Of a stretch of 64,000 nt of DNA, positions 46,068 to 55,533 are shown in pieces (position 1 is the stretch's first letter; each line of letters opens with the position of its first letter). Below the pieces are notes generated by a model that had not been told where the DNA came from, made no database searches, and saw nothing but the letters and a program-made list of their open reading frames with translations. The position numbers and the translations under genes are program-made. The stretch is from SKHV01 sp963678565 (lineage in GTDB: Bacteria > Bacteroidota > Bacteroidia > Bacteroidales > Prolixibacteraceae): the NCBI GenBank assembly GCA_963678565.1, contig OY782875.1, positions 2,170,001 to 2,234,000 on the forward strand, given 5' to 3'.

Positions 46068-46367
46068 TTAATTTATGATTTGTCCCAAATTAATTTCGAA
46101 ATATTTTACTCGTTTGAAAAGGCTTACTTTTTCGTTGATGATTTTAATGTTTTTAAACTCAACTTTCATTTGAGGTGCATTTTTATGGTAGCCATTTTGA
46201 AAGAGAATGTAATCGTACTTTTTAAAACTGCCATCGGGATTCATTAATCTTTGAATCCAATGCTTTTTATACTCTCTAAATTCTGAAGTTTTTTCACCTT
46301 TCTGAATAAGATCAAAATACTCCTTTTTTAGATTAAGGTATAGTATTGATTCAGTTTCGTTTTTCAT
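46068..46367 (-). CDS. ASCH/DUF3850-like protein
   Basis: 99 aa. Begins ILYLNLKKEYFDLIQKGEKTSEFREYKKHWIQRL, the L-x-L-K-x-x-Y-F-x-x-I-x-x-G-x-K-x-x-E-x-R signature of ASCH/PUA-like domains, then YDYILFQNGY. ASCH proteins bind RNA or modified nucleosides. Sits between the restriction enzyme and the zinc protein. The 439 bp upstream (46368-46806) holds no gene I can support. Confidence 0.7.
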   Translation of the reverse strand: MKNETESILYLNLKKEYFDLIQKGEKTSEFREYKKHWIQRLMNPDGSFKKYDYILFQNGYHKNAPQMKVEFKNIKIINEKVSLFKRVKYFEINLGQIIN

Positions 46368-46806
46368 TGAAATGATATTTGAATTTAGGCTGTTTACAGT
46401 ACTTAATACACCTTAAAATAGTCTATTTAAAACTTCCAAATTCATGCGCATTTCTGAATCCCTTTATTCATGCGGGTTTTGGAGGTGGGTGTTTTTTTTG
46501 TCCTTTTGAAAACGTGTTTCGGCATGTACATTTAAAGCGGTCGGCGCGATTTGAAAATTTTTAACTTAAAATCCGTCGTGATGAAAGCAAAAAAAGTCAA
46601 GTCGCAATTTCAATTCAGATGTTTAGTATGGACATTTAATTTTAAAATCCAATTAAAAGTAACGAAGGCAAAATGTATAAACCTTCAAAATTTGTTAAAC
46701 GATTTATTAATTGTAATAGTTACCTATTATATCAAGAACCATATTAGTTGTAATCAATCATTATGGTTATTTATGATTGAAATCATTGAAAAGATTATTA
46801 GTTGAT

Positions 46807-49800
46807 TTATAAGAAATCAATTTTATCAATTTCTTTCATTAGTTGATCGGTTTCGAAGAGGGCAACAATTATTTTTTGATAATGCATGATGTCCTCAAAT
46901 GAGAGCGTACGTCCTTTTCGGTCTTTGAGCCATTTTTGTGCCGGCTGATAACCGCCGATGTAAAATTCCCAAGCTACTTTGGGGACTTTCTGGAAGAACT
47001 GTGTTTTGTTGATGTGCACTCGCCCCATTTCGTAAATTGGATCGAGGTGCGTTATAAGTTCTCCGTTTACTTCTTCGTAGTTGATCTCGAATTTGATTTT
47101 ATCGACGGTATTGTCTCCATCGATCGGATAGGAAGTAATGTAATCTTCAACTGTTGAACTTTCTAATAAATGAATCTCGCGAATTTGTTTTCCCAATTCT
47201 ACCAACTGCCAAAATATTTCTTTGGTTTTGGGATAAGGAATTCGTGGGAAATCAATTTTTAGAAACTCTTTATAGGTCTCACGATATTTTGGCGAATGTA
47301 GAACAGCATAGATGTAATCGAGAATGTCGATTGGGGCAAAGGTGTTTTTAGTTGTTTCTTTTTCGTTGGTGAAGCTGAGGCCTAAAATTTTGTTTAGCTT
47401 TTCAACAATTGAATAGTTCAAGTTTGGTTTTCTATTAGAATTATCGAAAATATCTGTATCAGAAATCGGGGAATATAAATATAATGGAAAGGTTTGTGGA
47501 CCACCTCTTCTATACATGTTTGTGTCAGTAAGACAGTTAGTGAGATAGGCACAGTCGTAAAAAATTGTATTCGCTGCTTGAGGTTGCTTAACCAAGATTA
47601 AACCAATATTCTCATATTTTAAATGATATATCGTTTTTTTACGAGCTCTCCCAAGCAAGTTTGTATCGTAATATATAAAACCATTATCAAATGGACGATA
47701 TGAATATTTCAATGATTTTTTTATTTCGTAATTGTCATATTTAGCGTGAGTCTTTTCTTCCAAATTTTTTAGCGAATCAGAGACCAGTGTTTTATCATCG
47801 TGAGTTTTTATGCCACTTGTTTTGAATGGCATTAATTCGAGAATAGCAAAACCATTTAAGTAATCTTTTTCCAATTCAAAATCTTTGGGGACAAAATAGA
47901 ACATTGGTTCTTTTAAATTTACAATATTAAAAGGTATTGTACTAAGACTATTTTCTGTTAAGAAATTATACTTTTGCTTGCGTTGACCGTATAAATCATG
48001 GTGAAATACAGTTCCTAAATCAGGTTTCTTTTTAGTTCCTGTTTTAACAAAAATATTTATTGAAACACCCTGCATTATGTCAAATACATTAACATCAGTT
48101 GCCCCATCAGGGCAGGTTTCTTTTTTCTTACTATTACCATGTAAATCAATCGTAAAAATCTTATCATAAGTTTTTAGCAAATTCCAGCGCATTCCTCTAT
48201 AAGTAGGATTGTCAATAAAACCATGTGGATTAATGTAAGCTAAAACACCAACTTCATTTTTCTCAATGTAAAATTGACCGTAACGAATGAACTTAACATA
48301 GTCGTCATTAATAGACTTAGAATTTCGTTCATTTAATTTGATTTTGCCACCTGGTTCTTTTTTATAGTCCTCCATAAGATCCATAATCCACTTACCTTTA
48401 TTCGAGCTTTCACCAGAATAAGGAGGATTACCCATTACTACCATTACAGGCGTATCGCGCTTTATGTGGTTAGCTTCGTTGGCTTCGGTACTTAACCAAT
48501 TAGAGAAAAGCGTACCTGTGTCGGGGTGATGCTCTTCTAAGGAATTGGTGAGGTAAATGTTGAAACGTTGATCTTTTGTTGTTTTGTAACCTGTTTCGGT
48601 TAACAGCATGTCGAGCTTCAAGTGAGCCATTGAATAGGACGCCATTAATAACTCGAAACCATTTAAGCGAGGGATTAAGTGTTCATCGACATAGCTGCTC
48701 CAAGCGCCTTGCATGGCTTTGAACTTTTTGTTGTAGATGAATTTTACAACTTCGGCTAAAAAAGTACCTGTACCAGTTGCCGGATCGAGAATTTGAACTT
48801 TGTGTACTTCTTGTTCTACCTCTTTATATCCGGTTGCTGTGCGCTTGTCTTTGGTTTGTGTTTTAACCTTGATCTTCGTTTTTGATGTATCTGCTAAACC
48901 TTGCGGTAGATTGAATTCGGATTTTAAAATATCGTCGACCGCACGAACGATGAAATTCACCACTGGTTCAGGAGTATACCAAACCCCACGAGCTTTACGC
49001 AATTTAGGATCGTACTCAGCCAAGAATGTTTCATAAAAATGTATGATTGGGTCTTGCGTTTGTGTACTTTTCCCAAAGTTTTTTAGCAATTGCTCAACAT
49101 TGGTTGCACGGAAAACTTCGGCAAGGTTATCAACCGTTCGTTTGATACGCTCGTCGATGTCGGGTCCAGCAATGTAAGTAAATAGTTTTTTAAGGAATGG
49201 ATTTGATTTCGGAATTAACTCGGCTGCTTCGTATCTACTGAAATCATCTAAGGTTGTATCGTGCAATCGAGCGGCAAACATACCATAGGCTAAGGTTTGT
49301 GCATAAATGTCGGCAAAATCTTTTGGTGCTAAATCATGAATCAGAATACTTTTGAAGGTTTCGAACTGCTCCATTAGAGAAGAATTGTCGGCTGTTTCTT
49401 CATCGGAGTTCAAAGCATTTTCGATAATGTTTTTTAATAATCGAGCTTTGGCAGCCATCATCTCGGCAAGCTTTTTCGATGATTTGATGGTTTGACCAAT
49501 GAAGGTACAAAAGTCTTTGATTAGGTTTTGAAACTCAGAGAAATTCTCGTGAAGTGGCTTTACTTGATTGTCGACAATCTCAGCGATTTTTATTTCGTGA
49601 ACTAATTCTCCATTGTTGTAGAACTGAAACCAAATGTAATCGGTAATGATTAGGTTGTCGAGTGCCTTTTTATATCGAGTGAATTGCTCTTTGTATTGTT
49701 TGCTGTTTAAATCTTTCCCAAGGTCTTTCGCCTCGATATATCCAACAGGGATTTTACCTTTTGTGATTACATAATCGGGGTTTCCGCAATCGGTAACATT

Positions 49801-49938
49801 GGCTGGTTCGTTTGTAATATCAACTCCAGAAACAAGGTTTCGAATTAATGTTTCTAAGTCGCCACGATAGGAATGTTCTTTTGAAATACCAGATTTGAAT
49901 CGCTTGTTAACTATGTCGAGATACTCTTGGATTGTCAT
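46807..49938 (-). CDS. type IIG-like restriction-modification enzyme
   Basis: 1043 aa from ATG 49938 (MTIQEYLDIVNKRF); the frame opens 21 codons earlier but that start is less protein-like. N-terminal nuclease region with D55 and E69-A-K71 (GNPDYVIT...VGYIEAKDLG), a PD-(D/E)xK site. A helical linker leads to an N6-adenine methyltransferase with WYTPEPVVNFIVRAVDDIL, motif I DPATGTGTF (385-393) and motif IV NPPY (504-507). The C-terminal ~350 aa fit a target-recognition domain. There is no helicase, unlike full type ISP enzymes. Cleavage and methylation in one chain, so no separate methylase is needed in the cassette. Confidence 0.88.
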   Translation of the reverse strand: MTIQEYLDIVNKRFKSGISKEHSYRGDLETLIRNLVSGVDITNEPANVTDCGNPDYVITKGKIPVGYIEAKDLGKDLNSKQYKEQFTRYKKALDNLIITDYIWFQFYNNGELVHEIKIAEIVDNQVKPLHENFSEFQNLIKDFCTFIGQTIKSSKKLAEMMAAKARLLKNIIENALNSDEETADNSSLMEQFETFKSILIHDLAPKDFADIYAQTLAYGMFAARLHDTTLDDFSRYEAAELIPKSNPFLKKLFTYIAGPDIDERIKRTVDNLAEVFRATNVEQLLKNFGKSTQTQDPIIHFYETFLAEYDPKLRKARGVWYTPEPVVNFIVRAVDDILKSEFNLPQGLADTSKTKIKVKTQTKDKRTATGYKEVEQEVHKVQILDPATGTGTFLAEVVKFIYNKKFKAMQGAWSSYVDEHLIPRLNGFELLMASYSMAHLKLDMLLTETGYKTTKDQRFNIYLTNSLEEHHPDTGTLFSNWLSTEANEANHIKRDTPVMVVMGNPPYSGESSNKGKWIMDLMEDYKKEPGGKIKLNERNSKSINDDYVKFIRYGQFYIEKNEVGVLAYINPHGFIDNPTYRGMRWNLLKTYDKIFTIDLHGNSKKKETCPDGATDVNVFDIMQGVSINIFVKTGTKKKPDLGTVFHHDLYGQRKQKYNFLTENSLSTIPFNIVNLKEPMFYFVPKDFELEKDYLNGFAILELMPFKTSGIKTHDDKTLVSDSLKNLEEKTHAKYDNYEIKKSLKYSYRPFDNGFIYYDTNLLGRARKKTIYHLKYENIGLILVKQPQAANTIFYDCAYLTNCLTDTNMYRRGGPQTFPLYLYSPISDTDIFDNSNRKPNLNYSIVEKLNKILGLSFTNEKETTKNTFAPIDILDYIYAVLHSPKYRETYKEFLKIDFPRIPYPKTKEIFWQLVELGKQIREIHLLESSTVEDYITSYPIDGDNTVDKIKFEINYEEVNGELITHLDPIYEMGRVHINKTQFFQKVPKVAWEFYIGGYQPAQKWLKDRKGRTLSFEDIMHYQKIIVALFETDQLMKEIDKIDFL

Positions 49939-50107
49939 GTGTTTTTTGTTTTGATCCTTAAATGTAGGATAAAAGCTTGGAATGCCTTGGTGTGTAGGCA
50001 AAAAACAACTCTTTTAAAAACTATCAGCTTTGGATTGTGTGAGGGAGTTTTTAAATGTGTTGTTTGTGCGTTGGGTTTTGGATTGAAATACTTTGCCCAA
50101 ATATTAA

Positions 50108-50123
50108 CTGCCCGAAAGGGCAG
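50108..50123 (+). repeat. GNRA-type hairpin at left end of giant cassette 1
   Basis: ctgccc-gaaa-gggcag followed by aagcgggcgg. In giant cassette 2 (60006-60021) it is ctgcct-gtaa-aggcag: the closing pair changes C-G to T-A on both sides and the loop stays GNRA. Part of the 238-bp leader (49939-50239) of the restriction gene, which holds no other gene. Confidence 0.6.
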
Positions 50124-50239
50124 AAGCGGGCGGGGAAATAAATTTTACTTTCTGTTTGTGCTGACGTTGATTAAGTATTGTTTTAATTAAAAACGTTGGA
50201 TGATTAATTGCTGCTATGAGCTTTAAATGACCTTGTTGC

Positions 50240-50366
50240 TAACGGTAAATTGTATGTTGTCGGTGCGGAATTCGAAGAGCGTTTTTGTCGACCGACAAAA
50301 ATGCTAGAGAAAGGAGCAGAGGCAACAGTTTTAGCAGTTCACCGTACTGCAATATACAAATTGTTA
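50240..50366 (-). repeat. attC-40 recombination site
   Basis: Family I. Left flank ccttgttgcTAAC closes giant cassette 1; right core GTTAcaagcag. Confidence 0.9.
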
Positions 50367-50934
50367 CAAGCAGTTAATAAAAAACTGCCTACAACTTATA
50401 TTATGCTTGGTAACTAAAAGTTGTGTGCAGGCGAGCTTTTTTGTTTGATTTTTATACTTACGTTTTTAAAATATCTACACTTAGCTCGCAAAAACAAATA
50501 GTTGATTCTAAAAAGCTAAAGTGCCACAACAAATAAGTGTTGTTAGTTTATTTATCGACTAAAAGATTAAACAACCAAGAAAGAATTATGATTAAGAGCT
50601 TTAAAAAGCGCGGGACGAACGTGTCCACAAGCACAAGGCAGTTTTTAGCTTTGAATGAAATTGCGGAATAAAGTTGCTCTTTAATTGAACTCGGATTTAA
50701 GTTTATAAAAAGTGCTGAACATGAAATAGAGTAGGGCGACTTAATTTATTATTTGTAATTGGACTTGTCTTAGACGTAAACAATAATTTGTTTGCACCTA
50801 AAAGCAACAAAGCACTGAATGTAAACTGAATAAATGTTATACCAAATTAAGTTGCCCGACATAGATAAAAGTTTAAAAGAGCAATTTCTCAGACAGAACT
50901 TAGAGCAGCAATTACAAAAAAAACTAATTGCTTG
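50367..50934 (-). repeat. gene-less repeat cassette A, copy 8
   Basis: 568 bp; hairpin at 50385-50430. Variant gcgcgggacgaacgtgtcc; otherwise closest to copies 2 and 7. Lies directly upstream (in transcription) of giant cassette 1. Confidence 0.88.
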
Positions 50935-51059
50935 TAACGGTTAACTGTATGTGGCGTAGCCGACTGCGAGGTATTTCCCTGTCAAGCCGAGATGAAGTAA
51001 ATGCGGGAGATGAACCTATAATTACCCACAAAACCGGCTATGACATATACAGATTGTTA
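50935..51059 (-). repeat. attC-41 recombination site
   Basis: Family VI relative (ttaactgtatgtggcgtagccg / ccggctatgacatatacag). Right core GTTAacgcctgg. Confidence 0.87.
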
Positions 51060-51081
51060 ACGCCTGGCATTGTTTTTCTTT

Positions 51082-52251
51082 TTAATAATTTAATCCAAAA
51101 GCCCAAAGAGGAATCACATTGAGATAACCATATTCGATGTCATCTTTTACAACAAATGATTTATCGTCTTTGTCAATCTGGTTTTGTTGCTTGTTTTTTC
51201 CGCCAACTTCAAATGTATAATCATTGATTACAAAATCTGCTTTCTTTGAAGATATTACTTCATTTTTTACTCTCATTTGATTAAAAAAGAATGTTTCTCG
51301 CAAATTTCCAATATTTGATTTTTCTCCAACCAAATTGAAAATGATATTTGTATTGTCTAAATACACTTTATCTACTTTTCCTAATCCTCGAATTCCACCC
51401 GTTTCGTTGCGTAACTGTCCAATTAATCCAGCTTTTTCCATATATGAAAAATAATCATCTAAGGAATTCCTGCTTACATTAATCATCTCTGATATTTTTG
51501 AAAAATTAGGTTTGAAAGGTACGCTTTCTGCAATTATTGAAAGCAGTTGTTTTAGTTTCCTACTTGTCCCTACATTTAGATTTGCATATTGCGGAATATC
51601 TGATTCTAGTGTTTGAACGATAATTTGTCCTAAACGCAAATTTATTTCACCTTCCAATCCAAATGGATAATATCCTCGTTGCAGATATTCATTAAACAGT
51701 GGTAATGGATGTTGAATATTCTCAAGTTTTACTTCATTGTTTATGATTTGTTCCAAAGAGAAAACCTCTGTGTCGTAATTATGAAATAGTTTCAAATATT
51801 CACGAAACGACAATCCTTGTAATTTGTAGATAATTGCACGACGACTTAAATCAGCAGAGCCTTTAAGAATATCAAGTACCGATGAACCTGTAAATACAAT
51901 TTTTAAGGTTGGAAATGAGTCGTAAATATTTTTTAGTTCTCGAGACCAGTCGGTATATTTGTGAATCTCGTCAATAAATAAATATTCTCCTGCATTTATG
52001 TAAAAATCTTCCGCTAAATCAATCAATTTATTTTCGCCAAAATACATATCATCAGCAGAAACATATAGGGCCTTTTGGCTATTTAATTTTTCTTTAATAT
52101 GTTGAAGAATCATTGTGGTTTTTCCAACTCCACGAGCACCTATAATTCCAATCATGCGGCTTTCCCATGAGACATTATCATATAAATAACGTTTAAAGTT
52201 AGTTGTCGTATTTTGCAAAAGTGTTTCAAATTTCTGATATAATGTTCTCAT
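51082..52251 (-). CDS. AAA+ ATPase with DUF4143 domain
   Basis: 389 aa. Walker A GARGVGKT at residues 38-45, Walker B YLFIDEIHK at about 90-98, sensor region KIVFTGSSVLDI, and a winged-helix-like MINVSRNSLDDYFSYMEKAG. The C-terminal DUF4143 part includes ETFFFNQMRV and DYTFEVGGKNKQQNQ, resembling a degenerate PD-(D/E)xK fold. Family of unknown role, often accessory and mobile. Leader of 108 bp (52252-52359). Confidence 0.88.
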   Translation of the reverse strand: MRTLYQKFETLLQNTTTNFKRYLYDNVSWESRMIGIIGARGVGKTTMILQHIKEKLNSQKALYVSADDMYFGENKLIDLAEDFYINAGEYLFIDEIHKYTDWSRELKNIYDSFPTLKIVFTGSSVLDILKGSADLSRRAIIYKLQGLSFREYLKLFHNYDTEVFSLEQIINNEVKLENIQHPLPLFNEYLQRGYYPFGLEGEINLRLGQIIVQTLESDIPQYANLNVGTSRKLKQLLSIIAESVPFKPNFSKISEMINVSRNSLDDYFSYMEKAGLIGQLRNETGGIRGLGKVDKVYLDNTNIIFNLVGEKSNIGNLRETFFFNQMRVKNEVISSKKADFVINDYTFEVGGKNKQQNQIDKDDKSFVVKDDIEYGYLNVIPLWAFGLNY

Positions 52252-52359
52252 AATTTTCTAAACTATTTTCCACAAATATACAAAATGCACAACCTATTTA
52301 GCAATATTCTTTAAAATATGTTCATCGAAAAGTGCAATGTGTATTTTTTTGCTTGGCGT

Positions 52360-52485
52360 TAACGGAAAATTGTATGTTGTCGGTGCGGAATTCGAAGAGC
52401 GTTTTTGTCGGCCGACAAAAATGCTAGAGAAAGGAGCAGAGGCAACAAGCTTGCAGAAAACCGCACTGCAATATACAAAATGTTA
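52360..52485 (-). repeat. attC-42 recombination site
   Basis: Family I (tip gtcggccgac, a symmetric change from gtcgaccgac). Left flank ggcgtTAAC matches GTTAacgcc; right core again GTTAacgcctgg. Confidence 0.9.
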
Positions 52486-52501
52486 ACGCCTGGTTTTATT
52501 T

Positions 52502-52774
52502 TTATCCTCCGAATCCAGTCAGTGATTGCCAGTTGTCGGTATTGTTGTTTGAATTTGATTTTCTTTTCTTTTTTGTCATTATTTCATTGTCTTTGGGTTT
52601 AATAATGCCTCGTACTACCAATCCCCATAAAAATGGAATTAACCAAGTCAGGAATATATTTTTTGTTTTTTTCTTTCTGTCAAGATATTTTGAATTTAAT
52701 ATTAGTCTAGTTATCCACCATGAAAAGAGCAGATAAGATATTATCATTAGCTTTAATATAGTTGTCCCATCCAT
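52502..52774 (-). CDS. small membrane protein
   Basis: 90 aa with two hydrophobic segments (LMIISYLLFSWWITRLIL and IFLTWLIPFLWGLVVRGII) separated by KYLDRKKKTK, then a basic Asn/Lys-rich tail (TKKKRKSNSNNN). Second gene of its cassette. Family not recognised. Confidence 0.6.
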   Translation of the reverse strand: MDGTTILKLMIISYLLFSWWITRLILNSKYLDRKKKTKNIFLTWLIPFLWGLVVRGIIKPKDNEIMTKKKRKSNSNNNTDNWQSLTGFGG

Positions 52775-52803
52775 CCGATTATATATTATGCAGTCATAAT
52801 TTC

Positions 52804-53214
52804 TTAATCATATTTATTTACAATTTCAATGATTTCGCTATCAACTTCAATCTGAGAGGCTAAATCAATAAAATCAAATCTGTTATCACTACTAGTTGAT
52901 AATTTTATTTTAAAAGCTAATCCATTTGAGAAGATATAAAGTCCATTTGTTATCGAACCTTCATTTTCAAAACAAAGAGTTTTTTGCTCGTCAATCTTAA
53001 GTGATACTTTTCCGATTTTTTTGAATTCCTTTTTTTCCGAATACTCGTAAAATCCAACTTTTATATTTTTGCCAAAAGTGTTTTTAATCTCAAGGTCAAC
53101 AGGGGTGGAAGCTCCAAAACAATTCCATTTACTTTCAAGTCTACAATTTTGAAATAATAGACAAATCATAAATACTAGAATCAAATGTTTTGTTATTTTC
53201 TGAATCATTCTCAT
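52804..53214 (-). CDS. lipoprotein, hypothetical
   Basis: 136 aa from ATG 53214; the frame also opens at a GTG six codons earlier. Hydrophobic signal (ITKHLILVFMICLLFQNC) with a Cys at the expected lipid site, then a ~110-residue beta-rich domain (VDLEIKNTFGKNIKVGFYEY). First gene of a two-gene cassette. Confidence 0.65.
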   Translation of the reverse strand: MRMIQKITKHLILVFMICLLFQNCRLESKWNCFGASTPVDLEIKNTFGKNIKVGFYEYSEKKEFKKIGKVSLKIDEQKTLCFENEGSITNGLYIFSNGLAFKIKLSTSSDNRFDFIDLASQIEVDSEIIEIVNKYD

Positions 53215-53245
53215 GGTTTCGAATTGTCGCACTTTAACTTGGCGT

Positions 53246-53372
53246 TAACGGAAAATTGTATGTTGTCGGTGCGGATTTCGAAGAGCGTTTTTGTCGACCG
53301 ACAAAAATGCTAGAGAAAGGAGCAGAGGCAACAAATACAGTAGCTCACCGTACTGCAATATACAAATTGTTA
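53246..53372 (-). repeat. attC-43 recombination site
   Basis: Family I. Left flank ggcgtTAAC matches GTTAacgcc of attC-42; right core GTTAcaagcag. Confidence 0.9.
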
Positions 53373-53941
53373 CAAGCAGTTAATAAAAAACTGCCTACAA
53401 CTTATTTTATGTTTGGTAACTAAAAGTTGTGTGCAGGCGAGCTTTTTTGTTTGAATTTTATACTTACGTTTTTAAAATATTTACACTTAGCTCACAAAAA
53501 CAAATAGTTGATTCTAAAAAGCTAAAGTGTCACAACAAATAAGTGTTGTTTGTTTATTTATCGACTAAAAGATTAAACAACCAAGAAAGAACTACGATTA
53601 AGAGCTTTAAAAAGCGCGGGGCGAACTTGTCCACAAGCGCAAGGCAGTTTTTAGCTTTGAATGAAATTGCGGAATAAAGTTGCTCTTTAATTAAACTCGA
53701 TTTTAAGTTTATAGAAAGTGTTGAACATGAAATAGAGTAGGGCGACTTAATTTATTATTTGTAATTGGACTAGTCTTAAACGTAAACAATAATTTGTTTG
53801 CAGCAAAAAGCAACAAAGCACTGAATGTAAACTGAATAAATGTTATACCAAATTAAGTTGCCCGACAAAGATTAAAAGTTGAAAAGAGCAATTTCTCCGA
53901 CAAAACATAGAGCAGCAATTACATGAAAATCTAATTGCTTG
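53373..53941 (-). repeat. gene-less repeat cassette A, copy 9
   Basis: 569 bp; hairpin at 53391-53436. Private change acatagagcagc (others acttagagcagc) and acatgaaaatcta near the left end. Confidence 0.88.
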
Positions 53942-54066
53942 TAACGGTGAGTGTATGATTTCGTAAGGGATTGCGGACTTCAAACCTATCAATTTAACAC
54001 CCATAATTGATGCGTGTGATAACGCTCGAATACCTCTGAAACCCTTATGAATTATACACATTGTTG
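53942..54066 (-). repeat. attC-44 recombination site
   Basis: Singleton type (gagtgtatgatttcgtaaggg / cccttatgaattatacac) with a unique tip. Right core GTTGcctgctg. Confidence 0.85.
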
Positions 54067-54077
54067 CCTGCTGTGGT

Positions 54078-54929
54078 TTATTCACCATCAGTAATTATTT
54101 GTGTTTCCCAACCATCATAATCACCATTTGTCTCAGATGCAGTTTGCCATAAATATAGAACATAATCATCCACACTACGCCAGTCAACATTATCAACTCA
54201 TTTTATGTGCAAACAATATGAATACTCTCCCCATTCTTTATCATGTCTTTTATCGACAACTGTAAATCCATCCGATTCTATTTTATCAAGGAAAAGTTTT
54301 CTGTCTTTATCAGTCTTAAAATATACCCAATGGTCAACCTCTCGTGATTTTGTTAATTTATCCCCTTTTTTCTCAAGGTTGTCAATCACTAGGCGATTCA
54401 TTAAACTTTGATATTCTTTTGGCGAAGGAAATAAGAAGTCAAAGTAAATTTTCCAATCCTTATCTTCTTTAAAATCTATCTCGATGTTGTAATCTTGGTA
54501 TTTAATCATATAGTCAGATACCAATTTATCAATGAGAACTGTATCGGACACATAGAAATAAAAAAATCTTTTAGAATGATTTGTTAATCGTCCGACGTAC
54601 CTATAATTTATTTTGTCTGATAAAGCTTCTAATAATCCATCCTCGATTTCAAATAATTTTTCACTTTCCTCGCTGGATGATAATCCATCAGGTCTTGGAT
54701 TAATCAATGGAAGCGTTATCCAATATGCTAATGAAAGATTCTCAATCGGTGCAATATCCTTAAATCCAAAATCCATGTAGATAGAACCTTTCTCGTTGTC
54801 TACCTTACAGAAATAAAAATCCCATTTTTCTTGATAATCCATTTGATTAATTTTTCCTTTTTCTTGCTTTTCAAATTGGCAAGAACTCATTAAAATCAGT
54901 AGTATGCTTATTTTTAGCAGTATGTTCAT
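54078..54929 (-). pseudogene. DUF695/RraB-type lipoprotein interrupted by an in-frame TGA
   Basis: ATG 54929 opens a lipoprotein signal (MNILLKISILLILMSSCQ); the earlier frame start lies in attC-45. A DUF695-like part (KWDFYFCKVDN...LAYWITLPLINPRPDG) is followed by an RraB-like part (GDKLTKSREVDHWVYFKTD, DGFTVVDKR). Translation stops at TGA 54200-54198, but the same frame continues 39 codons (VDNVDWRSVDDYVLYLW, NGDYDGWETQI) to TAA at 54078, and this is the expected RraB ending. One nonsense change therefore removes the conserved C-terminus; the product to 54198 is 243 aa. RraB is a regulator of RNase E; a lipoprotein version would act elsewhere. Confidence 0.75.
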
Positions 54930-54941
54930 GACCATTGCAGG

Positions 54942-55067
54942 CAATGGTAAATTGTATGTTGTAGGTGCGGATTTCGAAGAGCGTTTTTGTCGACCGACAA
55001 AAATGCTAGAGAAAGGAGCAGAGGCAACAAGTTTATTGCCCCCCGTACTGCAATATACAAAATGTTA
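54942..55067 (-). repeat. attC-45 recombination site with damaged core
   Basis: Family I. The left core reads CAATgg rather than CAACgg, so on the minus strand the cut-site triplet GTT is ATT; the flank gcaggcAAT still pairs with GTTGcctgc. Right core GTTAgcaactggg opens giant cassette 2. Confidence 0.88.
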
Positions 55068-55139
55068 GCAACTGGGTTCATATTCTTCTATACGAACGTT
55101 TATTAAATGCACTAAAATTTATGTGCGGTTGGGGTTTAA

Positions 55140-55157
55140 ATGCCACGAGAGTGGCAT
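55140..55157 (+). repeat. GNRA-type hairpin at right end of giant cassette 2
   Basis: atgccac-gaga-gtggcat followed by aagtgggagaaag; same stem as at 44990-45007 with a different GNRA-pattern loop. Confidence 0.6.
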
Positions 55158-55225
55158 AAGTGGGAGAAAGATAAGCTTATTGGCAAGCCTTGCAGTTGTG
55201 GGGGGGGATCTTCTGATTCTCTTTT

Positions 55226-55503
55226 TCCTCTTTAAATACTCTGCTCTTACAGCTTTTACTTCATCGATTAATGTAACACCTTTATTAATTTCTTCTAGTG
55301 TCACTTTAAATAGTGCCAACTTGGTTTGAATATCCACATCTGCTACTGTAATTGTGTCGAATTTCGTAACTGTGTCAAGTCATACAACGTAGGCTCTATT
55401 CAATGTACCTGTCATGCTCAATTTGCTTGCTGTTAAACTGTCTATTAAGAAAACAACTTTTGCTTTTTTGCGATGAGCTTTGTACAAATCTTCAAGTTCC
55501 TTT
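55226..55503 (-). pseudogene. decayed hypothetical protein gene
   Basis: Minus-strand frame ELEDLYKAHRKKAKVVFLI, TASKLSMTGTLNRAYVV, an in-frame TGA, then DTVTKFDTITVADVDIQTKL, EEINKGVTLIDEVKAVRAEY. It runs into a long C-run (55199-55207) and loses protein character. One nonsense codon and a probable frameshift mark it as a pseudogene. The downstream ATG-like start (55337) gives only a 72-codon remnant. Family not recognised. Confidence 0.6.
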
Positions 55504-55533
55504 TACCTTGAATAATTAGGAAGCTTCAGTTGT

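Larger units (their letters stand above)
44919..50239 (-). other. giant cassette 1 (5.3 kb)
   Basis: The interval between attC-39 and attC-40 has matching ends (GTTAgcaactggg / ccttgttgcTAAC) and no attC inside. Cargo in transcription order: type IIG-like restriction-modification enzyme, ASCH-like protein, small CxxC protein, a truncated gene, and a 21-bp periodic tract. Both ends (44915-45060 and about 50030-50165) are homologous to those of giant cassette 2. Confidence 0.7.

Noticed and set aside
44972..50170. GTGCG near the right end of both giant cassettes suggested a group II intron 5' end (group IIC introns target attC sites).
   Set aside because: No reverse transcriptase, no recognisable domain V/VI, and the enclosed genes are on the opposite strand.
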